Source of the DNA: Thermoplasmata archaeon
GTDB lineage: Archaea > Thermoplasmatota > Thermoplasmata > UBA184
Assembly: GCA_030039915.1 (NCBI GenBank)
Contig: JASHUP010000231.1
Span: 1 to 5,541 of the forward strand
Length of the DNA: 5,541 nt
Reading direction: 5' to 3'
Below the pieces are notes generated by a model. The model searched no databases and was not told the DNA's origin. It saw nothing but the letters and a program-made list of their open reading frames with translations. The translations under genes and the position numbers were made by a program. Below are positions 1-5,205 of the stretch, piece after piece; within the stretch, counting starts at the first letter, position 1, and each line of letters starts with the position of its first letter.

Positions 1-100
1 TGCCCCCGGTCGTCGTCGGAGGCGCGTCCGGAGCGGTCCGGCGGGCCGAGGTCCTCGAGAGCCAAGTTCTTACTCCGGCATCGGGTCGCTCCCTCGTTCG
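1..100. other. Unassigned left edge
   Basis: No gene can be assigned here with confidence. No plus-strand frame has a stop codon before position 129, so an upstream plus-strand gene would have to overlap the start of the next gene. The frame beginning at position 3 has GC-rich third positions up to about 60 and then loses that bias; it closes with TGA at 129-131. On the minus strand the only ATG (81-79) meets a stop after three codons. A TTG at 65 stays open to the left edge but has no TATA-like element at the right distance. The stretch could hold the end of an upstream gene or plain intergenic DNA. Confidence 0.3.
64..74 (+). promoter_or_regulatory. TATA/BRE-like promoter of the zinc-ribbon gene
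   Basis: The AT-richer hexamer CTTACT (69-74) stands out in very GC-rich DNA and is centred about 29.5 nt before the ATG at 101. An AAG (64-66) just upstream fits a BRE. The spacing places the transcription start at or a few bases before the ATG. No ribosome binding site is visible before the start. The call rests on position and on agreement with five other genes in the window. Confidence 0.5.
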
Positions 101-619
101 ATGGTCGCGCTCCAGCCGGGAGAGTCGGTGATCAAGTCCGGTCCCGTCCGATGGGTCGGCCGGGAAGGCGAGCGTCCCGGCGTGCTCACGCTCACCAACC
201 ACGCGCTCGTCTTCGATGGACCGGTACCTCAGGGACCCCCCGGTGGCGGGGGTGGCCCGGGCATGATGCGCCGGCGGGCATGGGCCGGACCGGGGCCGGG
301 GCAACCGCCCGTTCTCGCCCCCGGAACGCTCCGGATCCCTCTCTGGCGATGCCGAGGGGCGGCCGCGATCCCCGGACCGTCGGGGTCCGACCTCGGAGTT
401 CAGCTGCTCCAACGGAGCGTACTATTCCGAACGACCGAGGCGGACGCGTGGGCGCCGGCGATCCGCCAGGCCCGCGCGTCCGCGCCACCGCCTCCTCCGG
501 GATGGATGGGACCGGGCGGGCGGATGGGCGGGACGCCCCCGATGCATTGCGACTACTGCGGTCGCACGAGCCCGCCCGGGTCGCTGAAGTGCGCTACGTG
601 CGGCGCGCCTTTTGAGTAG
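101..619 (+). CDS. PH/GRAM-like domain protein with C-terminal zinc ribbon
   Basis: This is a 172-residue protein of unknown role. Residues 6-40 resemble the start of a GRAM/PH-like domain: a PGE turn, a short strand, then GVLTLTNHALVFDG, the typical 'gxLtLTnhrLvF' hairpin. Residues about 76-125 (LRIPLWRCRGAAAI, then a strand and a helix ending IRQARAS) would complete the fold. Between them, residues 41-75 are a low-complexity Gly/Pro/Met/Arg insertion, and a second Pro/Gly-rich linker covers 127-147. The last 23 residues form a zinc ribbon with Cys150, Cys153, Cys164 and Cys167 (CxxC-x10-CxxC). There is no signal peptide or membrane segment. GRAM/PH-like domains often bind lipids or proteins and small zinc ribbons often mediate protein or nucleic-acid contacts, so an adaptor role is possible but unproven. 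The start at 101 is set by the promoter-like hexamer and by the domain beginning right after the Met; the frame stays open to the left edge, so a longer form cannot be excluded. Confidence 0.75.
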   Translation: MVALQPGESVIKSGPVRWVGREGERPGVLTLTNHALVFDGPVPQGPPGGGGGPGMMRRRAWAGPGPGQPPVLAPGTLRIPLWRCRGAAAIPGPSGSDLGVQLLQRSVLFRTTEADAWAPAIRQARASAPPPPPGWMGPGGRMGGTPPMHCDYCGRTSPPGSLKCATCGAPFE

Positions 620-645
620 ACGGGGCGCGATCCGACACTCCCATC

Positions 646-652
646 CTTTCTT
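646..652 (+). promoter_or_regulatory. TATA-like promoter of the DUF1028 gene
   Basis: CTTTCTT lies in the 58-bp gap after the zinc-ribbon gene and is centred 29 nt before the ATG at 678. Unlike the other promoters here, it has no AA just upstream. It supports the 678 start over an upstream in-frame TTG at 612, which would overlap the previous gene. The pyrimidine run could also act as a weak terminator for the upstream gene. Confidence 0.45.
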
Positions 653-677
653 GACCCACACGACCCTTCCGGTGCTC

Positions 678-1382
678 ATGTACGGTCAGCGCTCCTGGGG
701 CACTTTTTCGATCGTCGCGTGCGATTCCGCACGGGAGTACTGGGGGGCTGCGGTCTCCACGAAACCGCTCGCGGTCGGAGCCGTCGTTCCGTGGGCCGAA
801 TGGAAGGTCGGAGCGGTCGCGACCCAGGCGATGTCGAACTATCACTACGGGCCGGACGGACTCGCGCTGCTGCGCCAGAGGGTCCCGGCCGCAGAGGTCG
901 TTCGTCGCCTCACTCGGGCCGACCCGCAGCGAGAGCATCGGCAACTCGGCGTGGTCGACCGGAACGGCCGGTCGGCCGCGTGGACCGGGAAGAAGTGCCG
1001 GGAGAGCGCTCTCCAGGTACTAGGCGAAGGATTCTCCTGCCAGGGGAACCTCCTCGCATCGGATCGGGTCGTACCGGCGATGGCCGCTGCGTTCGAGTCG
1101 TCCCGCGGCTCCCTCGCGCGCCGCATGCTCGCCGCACTGCGCGCCGGCGCGGCGGAGGGCGGCGATCGCCGGGGGATGGAGTCCGCGGCCCTCCTCGTCG
1201 TCCATCGACGCCCCTGGTTCGACCGCGCGTGGGGGGATCAATGGCTGAACCTGCGGGTCGATCAGCATCGACGGCCGATCGTCGAGCTCGAGCGACTGGT
1301 GGGCCTCGAAGAGGCGAACGTACGGCGGTTCCTCGCATGGCACACCCGGCAGGCGCGAAAGCGGCGGAAACGCTCGGGCTGA
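678..1382 (+). CDS. DUF1028 family protein (predicted Ntn-hydrolase-like)
   Basis: A 234-residue protein that matches DUF1028 across nearly its whole length. The family hallmarks I recognise are GTFSIVA (8-14), KPLAVGAVVPWAEWKVGAVATQA (29-51), NYHYGPDGLALL (54-65), ADPQREHRQLGVVD (81-94), the TGKKC region (103-107), GEGFSCQGNLL (116-126), and EGGDRRGMESAALLVV (160-175) followed by LRVDQHRRPIVEL (192-204). The family is predicted to have an N-terminal nucleophile hydrolase fold, but its substrate is unknown to me. Many members begin directly with Met-Thr-Phe-Ser, leaving Thr at the N-terminus. Here the matching Thr9 follows an eight-residue leader, and no start codon lies next to it. The tail (about 213-234) is basic, ending in Lys/Arg-rich residues. 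No signal peptide is seen. I chose 678 rather than the upstream TTG at 612 because the promoter-like hexamer is 29 nt before 678 and the longer form would add 22 unmatched residues overlapping the previous gene. Confidence 0.9.
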   Translation: MYGQRSWGTFSIVACDSAREYWGAAVSTKPLAVGAVVPWAEWKVGAVATQAMSNYHYGPDGLALLRQRVPAAEVVRRLTRADPQREHRQLGVVDRNGRSAAWTGKKCRESALQVLGEGFSCQGNLLASDRVVPAMAAAFESSRGSLARRMLAALRAGAAEGGDRRGMESAALLVVHRRPWFDRAWGDQWLNLRVDQHRRPIVELERLVGLEEANVRRFLAWHTRQARKRRKRSG

Positions 1383-1414
1383 CCTTCGTCCGTTCTCGAG
1401 CGTCGGCCCGGACC

Positions 1415-1424
1415 AACCGTTAAG
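1415..1424 (+). promoter_or_regulatory. TATA/BRE-like promoter of the epimerase-family gene
   Basis: GTTAAG (1419-1424) is the most TATA-like element of the set and is centred 28.5 nt before the ATG at 1450, with AA at 1415-1416 as a BRE-like pair. It decides the start: the in-frame GTG at 1429 is only about 8 nt from the box centre, too close to be included in the transcript. Confidence 0.6.
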
Positions 1425-1449
1425 TGGGGTGGGCTTTCCGGGCCGGTCG

Positions 1450-2397
1450 ATGCGCGTCCTCGTCACCGGGGCCACCGGTTTTCTCGGCTCGTACATGGCC
1501 CGGCATCTGCAGGAGCGGGGAGACGATGTGGTCGGGATCCGCTTCGAGGACGGGCGACCGCACGCCCTCCCCCTGGCGCCCGGCGTGACGTACGAAACCC
1601 TCGACATCCGGGACACGGGGGCGGTCACCGCGCTCGTGAAGCACGTCGCGCCGGACGAGCTCTACCATTTCGCCGGTCAGGCGTTCGTGATGAAATCCTG
1701 GGAGGACCCGCGCCTCACGTACGACACCAACCTCACGGGGACGCTCAACGTGCTCGAGGCGATCCGGGCGGCGGGGACCCGGACCGCCTTGGGATTCGCC
1801 GGGAGCGGGACCGAGTACGGCGCTCCCGCGACCGTCCCCACGCCCGAGACCGCAGAGTACGCACCGCAGAGCCCCTACGCCGCGAGCAAGGTCGCCGCCG
1901 ACCTCCTCTGCCGCCTCTACTTCGAGCGATACGGCCTCCGGGTGTTCCGCTACCGGATCTACGGCACGACCGGTCCGGGGAAGCTCGGCGACTCCTCGAA
2001 CGATTTCGCCAGCCAGATCGCCGCGATCGAGCGAACGAAGAAACCCGGGGTCCTCCAGGTGGGGAACACCGATACGAAACGGGACATCTCGGACGTGCGG
2101 GATGCCGTTCGGGCGATGAGCCTGGTCCTTGCGAAGGGCGTGCCGGGGGAGGCGTACAACATCGCCCGGGGAGAGGCCCAGTCCATCCAGGAGAACATCG
2201 ACCGACTGGTGCAGCTCGCGACCGTCTCCGTGCGGGTCGAAGTCGTCGAGGATCGACGCCGACCGCTCGACGAGCCCGTGCACTGGGCCGACATCTCCCG
2301 GCTACGGGCGCTCGGCTGGCAGCCCCAGCTCACGATCACGGACACCCTGAAGGACATCCTGGATCACTGGCGTCGGAAGTCGTCCGCCTCGAGCTGA
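1450..2397 (+). CDS. NAD(P)-dependent sugar-nucleotide epimerase/dehydratase, GDP-6-deoxy-mannose reductase-like
   Basis: This 315-residue protein is an extended short-chain dehydrogenase/reductase. The Rossmann motif GATGFLG is at residues 7-13, followed by LYHFAGQAFV (71-80), NLTGTLNVLEA (94-104), the active-site segment GSGTEYG (118-124), and the catalytic Tyr143-x3-Lys147 pair in PYAASK. The C-terminal half has VGNTDTKRDISDVRDAVRA (204-222), GEAYNIARGEAQSI (233-246) and RRPLDEPVHWADISRLRALGW (270-290). These resemble the substrate domain of GDP-4-keto-6-deoxy-mannose reductases, which make GDP-rhamnose, more than a 4,6-dehydratase, but the sequence alone does not settle the substrate. The length is usual for the family. 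Starting at Met 1450 puts the first Rossmann strand right at the N-terminus, and the promoter-like hexamer excludes the upstream GTG at 1429. The guanylyltransferase-like gene at 4222 could supply GDP-mannose to the same route. The gene converges on the universal stress gene with a 31-bp gap. A GDP-mannose 4,6-dehydratase or a UDP-sugar epimerase are the alternatives. Confidence 0.88.
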   Translation: MRVLVTGATGFLGSYMARHLQERGDDVVGIRFEDGRPHALPLAPGVTYETLDIRDTGAVTALVKHVAPDELYHFAGQAFVMKSWEDPRLTYDTNLTGTLNVLEAIRAAGTRTALGFAGSGTEYGAPATVPTPETAEYAPQSPYAASKVAADLLCRLYFERYGLRVFRYRIYGTTGPGKLGDSSNDFASQIAAIERTKKPGVLQVGNTDTKRDISDVRDAVRAMSLVLAKGVPGEAYNIARGEAQSIQENIDRLVQLATVSVRVEVVEDRRRPLDEPVHWADISRLRALGWQPQLTITDTLKDILDHWRRKSSASS

Positions 2398-2428
2398 CCC
2401 CACGCCCTGGGCGAGGTTCGCTCGACGA

Positions 2429-2890
2429 TCACGGTTTGGACTTCGGCTCCGGCTTCGCCGAGCCCTTGACCACGAGGACCGAACAGTTCACGTGATGGAG
2501 GATCCCGTCGGAGACGCTTCCCAGCAGGAAACGCCCCGCGCCGGTGAGACCGCGCGATCCGACCACGATGAGGTCGGGTCGGTGGTCCTTGGCGTACTCG
2601 ACCACTCGGTCGACCGGATCGCCTTGGTAGAGCTCGGTCTCCACTTCGGGAACCCCGAGCGCGAGGATCCGCTTCCGCTGGGTCTCGAGGCGTTGCTTCG
2701 TCTCCGTGAGGATCGCGTCGAACGCGTCGCCGAGCGGAGCGGGGATCGCGAACCCCGGGGCGATCGCCGAGACGACGGTCACGATCGTCAGCTTGGCCCG
2801 GAATCTCTTCGAGAGGTCGACCGCCTCCTCGACGGCGGCGCGGGACGAGTCGGTCATGTCGTCGGCCACCAGAATCGACTTCACGTTCAT
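2429..2890 (-). CDS. Universal stress protein (UspA family), ATP-binding type
   Basis: A 153-residue single-domain Usp with the usual length and layout. It starts MNVKSILVADDMTDSSRAA, where Asp10/Asp11 lie after the first strand, as is usual for ATP contacts in the family. A helix around residues 16-31 is followed by the strand KLTIVTVV (33-40). DPVDRVVEYAKDHRPDLIVVGSRG spans 91-114. The nucleotide-binding signature G-x2-G-x9-G-S is complete (Gly111, Gly114, Gly124, Ser125), so ATP or AMP binding is likely. The domain ends with CSVLVVKG (136-143), then a short Lys/Pro/Ser-rich tail. Usps are cytoplasmic dimers tied to survival under energy, oxidative or starvation stress; this one's partner is unknown. 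It is divergent from the flavin oxidoreductase gene, and its ATG at 2890 fits the minus-strand TATA-like element near 2919. Confidence 0.92.
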   Translation of the reverse strand: MNVKSILVADDMTDSSRAAVEEAVDLSKRFRAKLTIVTVVSAIAPGFAIPAPLGDAFDAILTETKQRLETQRKRILALGVPEVETELYQGDPVDRVVEYAKDHRPDLIVVGSRGLTGAGRFLLGSVSDGILHHVNCSVLVVKGSAKPEPKSKP

Positions 2891-2915
2891 CGTCGGGGAA
2901 GAGGGTCGGAGCGTT

Positions 2916-2925
2916 GATATCGATT
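2916..2925 (-). promoter_or_regulatory. TATA/BRE-like promoter of the stress-protein gene
   Basis: On the minus strand GATATC (2921-2916) is centred 28.5 nt before the ATG at 2890, preceded by an AA (2925-2924). The 87-bp divergent region also carries the plus-strand promoter of the oxidoreductase gene, with box centres about 31 bp apart, so the two initiation complexes may compete or be controlled together. Confidence 0.5.
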
Positions 2926-2943
2926 CTCCGTGCGGGCGCCGTC

Positions 2944-2952
2944 AAGCCTAAG
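2944..2952 (+). promoter_or_regulatory. TATA/BRE-like promoter of the NDH-2-like gene
   Basis: CCTAAG (2947-2952) is centred 28.5 nt before the ATG at 2978, with AA at 2944-2945. It favours Met 2978 over the upstream in-frame GTG at 2930, which lies before the box and so could not be in a transcript started here. Confidence 0.5.
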
Positions 2953-2977
2953 GCCTCCGGTCGCCCCCGGGCTCGCG

Positions 2978-4177
2978 ATGGCAGCGAGCCCAGTCGGGCC
3001 GGGCCCACCGGTCGTGATTCTCGGGGCCGGCTACGCGGGGCTCACGGTCGCCGAGGAGGTGCACCGTCGCTCGAAGGGGACGGTCCCGGTCGTCCTCATC
3101 GACCGACACCCGCTCCACGTACTTCGGACGGAGCTCTACGAGGTCGGGCAGATCGCGGCGGCGGGAACGGACGTCGGCCGGTGGACGGTCTCGCTCGACC
3201 GGGTCTTCGGACGGACCTCCGTGACGGTCCGTCAAGGGATCGTGGAGGCGATCGACCTCGAACGTCGCGTGGTCCGACTCGAAGACGGGGAGGTCTCGTT
3301 CGGCGAGCTCGCGATCTGCCTCGGTAACGTGGCGGCGTACTACGGAGTCCCCGGCGCCGCCGACCACACGTTCAACGTCTACCGTCTGTCGGGAGCGCAG
3401 CGACTGGGGAAGGCGCTCGTCGAGATCGAGCGCGCCTCCCCCGAGCTTCCGGGAGAGCGGCGTCCCCGCATCGTCGTGATCGGAGGCGGCTCGACGGGCA
3501 CCGAGCTTGCGGCCGAGGCGGCGACCACCGATTGGGCGAAGATCGTCGGGACACCGGTGCGACCGCCCGACGTGTATCTGCTCACGGGGGCGCTCCCCTT
3601 CCTGGCCGGCTTCCCGCCCCGACTCATCGACCATGCCCGGAAGATCCTCCACGAGATCGGGGTGACGATCGTGCACGGTCTCAATGTCGTGAAGGTGGAG
3701 GCGAACCGCGTGCATCTCGAGGACGGAAGTGTCCTTGCCTGCGACGCCGCGGTCTGGTGCGCGGGAGTCGAGGCCCCCGGGCTGGTCCGCGCGCTTGCGG
3801 TCCCGCACGGCCGGGGCGGACGGATCGCGACCGACGTGACGCTCGAGGTGCCGGGCCACCCGGGCGTGTTCGCCGTCGGGGACGTGGCGGAGTTCAAGGA
3901 TCCGGTGACCGGGATGCTCGTTCCGGGGACGGCCCAGGCCGCGCTCGCCGAGGCTCGGACGGCCGCCCGGAACATCGTGGCCCGCGTCAACGGCCTCGAC
4001 CTCGAGCCGTTCCGCTACCGGGAGCGCGGGGTGGTGGTCGCACTCGGTGTCGGCCGGGGCGCCGGCGTGCTGAGCCGCGTCACGATTTGGGGGAGTCCCG
4101 CCCGGCTGCTGAAGCGAGTCGTCGAAAAGGAGTATTCGCGCTCGGCCGAGCGAGGGGAGTCGTCCCGTCTCCTCTGA
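2978..4177 (+). CDS. NDH-2-like FAD-dependent NAD(P)H oxidoreductase
   Basis: A 399-residue two-dinucleotide-binding flavoprotein of the pyridine nucleotide-disulfide oxidoreductase superfamily, close in layout to type II NADH dehydrogenases. The first Rossmann motif VVILGAGYAGLTVAEEV (12-28) should bind FAD, the second IVVIGGGSTGTELAAE (165-180) should bind NAD(P)H, and VWCAGVEAPGLV (259-270) and GVFAVGDVA (296-304, Asp302) contact FAD. The HPLHVLRTELYEVG stretch (44-57) is typical of NDH-2. No CxxxxC redox-disulfide pair is present, so it is not a thioredoxin or lipoamide reductase type. The usual AQxAxQ quinone-site motif reads AQAALA (319-324), with the last Gln lost. The C-terminus has a basic, possibly amphipathic helix (about 372-387) instead of a clear hydrophobic anchor. 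Likely roles are NADH:quinone oxidation at the membrane or a related electron transfer. It is divergent from the universal stress gene and is followed after 44 bp by the nucleotidyltransferase gene, which has its own promoter. Confidence 0.85.
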   Translation: MAASPVGPGPPVVILGAGYAGLTVAEEVHRRSKGTVPVVLIDRHPLHVLRTELYEVGQIAAAGTDVGRWTVSLDRVFGRTSVTVRQGIVEAIDLERRVVRLEDGEVSFGELAICLGNVAAYYGVPGAADHTFNVYRLSGAQRLGKALVEIERASPELPGERRPRIVVIGGGSTGTELAAEAATTDWAKIVGTPVRPPDVYLLTGALPFLAGFPPRLIDHARKILHEIGVTIVHGLNVVKVEANRVHLEDGSVLACDAAVWCAGVEAPGLVRALAVPHGRGGRIATDVTLEVPGHPGVFAVGDVAEFKDPVTGMLVPGTAQAALAEARTAARNIVARVNGLDLEPFRYRERGVVVALGVGRGAGVLSRVTIWGSPARLLKRVVEKEYSRSAERGESSRLL

Positions 4178-4186
4178 ACGCATCGG

Positions 4187-4197
4187 AAGCGCTTTTT
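4187..4197 (+). promoter_or_regulatory. TATA/BRE-like promoter of the nucleotidyltransferase gene; possible terminator of the upstream gene
   Basis: CTTTTT (4192-4197) begins 15 nt after the TGA of the oxidoreductase gene and is centred about 27.5 nt before the ATG at 4222, with AA at 4187-4188. An oligo-T tract on the coding strand is also the usual archaeal intrinsic termination signal, so this element could end one transcript and start the next. Confidence 0.45.
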
Positions 4198-4221
4198 CGG
4201 AGTGGCCCTGTCCCGACCGCG

Positions 4222-5196
4222 ATGAAGGCCCTCGTGCTCGTGGGCGGGTTCGGGACCCGGCTCCGACCGATCACCTACACGGTCCCGAAGCAGCTCATCC
4301 CGATCGCGGGGAAGCCGATGCTGTTCCACGTCCTCGACCTGCTGCCCGACGGCGTCGAGGAAGTGGTTCTCGCCACGGGATACAAGGCCGACGTGCTCGA
4401 CGCGTTCGTCCGGACGCATCCCCACCGCTTTCCGATGCGGACCGTAGCGGAGGCCGAACCGCTCGGCACGGGCGGCGGGATGAAGAACGCGGGCGGCGAC
4501 ATGAGCGACCCGTTCTTCCTCCTCAACTCGGACGTCATCGCGCGGGTCGACCTCGCCGAGATGCTTCGACAACACACCGCGCGAACCGGCATCGGCACCA
4601 TGGGTCTCGCGGAGGTCGAGGACCCGCGACCGTACGGCGTCGCGGCGCTCGACCCGGACGACCGCATCCGCCTGTTCGTGGAGAAACCAACGCTCGAGGA
4701 CGCCCCGTCGCGATGGATCAACGCGGGGTTCGCGGTCTGGAACCGGGAGGTACTGGAGTCGATCCCTCCGGGTCGTCCGGTCGCGTTCGAGCGCGAGGTC
4801 GTTCCGGGACTGCTCGCCCGCGGAGTCTACGGCTTTCGGATCCACGGCTATTTCGATGACGCGGGCACGCCGGAGCGCATCCTCCGCGCCCAGCAACTGC
4901 TCTTCAACGACGGGCGAGGAGGGAAGGGCGGCTTGCCGAGCGGTGCGTTCGGCCAGGGGCCGGTGGCGCTCATGGCCGGGGCCCGGGCGGGCGGCGCGTC
5001 GTTCGGACCGTACGTGACCGTCGGCCCCGGGGCCACCGTAGAGGCGGGGGCCCACGTGGAGAACTCCATCCTCATGGACGACGTGGTGGTCGAGAAGAAC
5101 GCGACCGTCGTGGGGAGCGTGCTCGGCCCGAAAGTGCGGGTGCGTTCGGAGCACCGGGTATCCGGTCAGGTACTCGGAGCGGACGTCGTCGTGTGA
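4222..5196 (+). CDS. Sugar-1-phosphate nucleotidyltransferase, mannose-1-phosphate guanylyltransferase-like
   Basis: A 324-residue enzyme of the nucleotidyl-transferase family joining a sugar-1-phosphate to an NTP. The N-terminal Rossmann-like domain starts MKALVLVGGFGTRLRPIT, with the GGxGTRLRP nucleotide-binding signature (8-16), then PKQLIPIAGKPML (22-34, Lys23 and Lys31). GTGGGMKNA (82-90) is the base/sugar loop, LNSD (101-104, Asp104) the metal site, FVEKP (152-156) and NAGF (167-170) the sugar site. GYFDDAGTPERILRAQ (209-224) closes the domain; most relatives have 'DIGTP' where this has DAGTP. After a Gly-rich linker (about 231-247), residues 258-324 form a short left-handed beta-helix of hexapeptide repeats. 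This layout suits GDP-mannose pyrophosphorylases, but glucose-1-phosphate thymidylyl- or uridylyltransferases share it. The GDP-deoxymannose reductase-like gene nearby tips the balance to GTP/mannose-1-phosphate, which is inference. The frame is open far upstream of 4222, across the previous gene, but both homology and promoter set the start here. It converges on the next gene with a 9-bp gap. Confidence 0.88.
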   Translation: MKALVLVGGFGTRLRPITYTVPKQLIPIAGKPMLFHVLDLLPDGVEEVVLATGYKADVLDAFVRTHPHRFPMRTVAEAEPLGTGGGMKNAGGDMSDPFFLLNSDVIARVDLAEMLRQHTARTGIGTMGLAEVEDPRPYGVAALDPDDRIRLFVEKPTLEDAPSRWINAGFAVWNREVLESIPPGRPVAFEREVVPGLLARGVYGFRIHGYFDDAGTPERILRAQQLLFNDGRGGKGGLPSGAFGQGPVALMAGARAGGASFGPYVTVGPGATVEAGAHVENSILMDDVVVEKNATVVGSVLGPKVRVRSEHRVSGQVLGADVVV

Positions 5197-5205
5197 CGCG
5201 GGTCG

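Noticed and set aside
1..65. Minus-strand gene starting with TTG at 65 and running off the left edge.
   Set aside because: There is no promoter-like element at the spacing seen for the other genes, the start codon is weak, and only about 20 codons are visible.
221..325. GC-rich low-complexity stretch considered as a DNA repeat or structured RNA.
   Set aside because: It is in frame inside the zinc-ribbon gene and reads as a Gly/Pro linker. I could not find a regular repeat unit or a convincing stem.
612..677. Upstream TTG start for the DUF1028 gene.
   Set aside because: It would overlap the previous gene, lies upstream of the TATA-like element, and adds residues that do not match the family.
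1420..2283. A 287-codon minus-strand frame opposite the epimerase-family gene.
   Set aside because: It lies fully opposite a gene with clear Rossmann and YxxxK motifs, and its own translation shows no domain. It is an effect of GC-rich codon usage.
2948..4183. A 411-codon open frame antisense to the flavin oxidoreductase gene.
   Set aside because: Long antisense frames are expected in very GC-rich coding DNA. The translation is rich in Arg, Asp and Pro with no recognisable domain, and the sense strand encodes a clear flavoprotein.
3532..4221. Possible 230-residue N-terminal extension of the nucleotidyltransferase.
   Set aside because: It overlaps the oxidoreductase gene in another frame, is low-complexity Arg/Gly/Pro sequence, and the enzyme's signature begins exactly at Met 4222 with a promoter-like hexamer in front.
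4015..5154. A 379-codon minus-strand frame opposite the nucleotidyltransferase gene.
   Set aside because: Its composition is His/Arg/Asp-rich and without motifs, and the sense strand is clearly coding.
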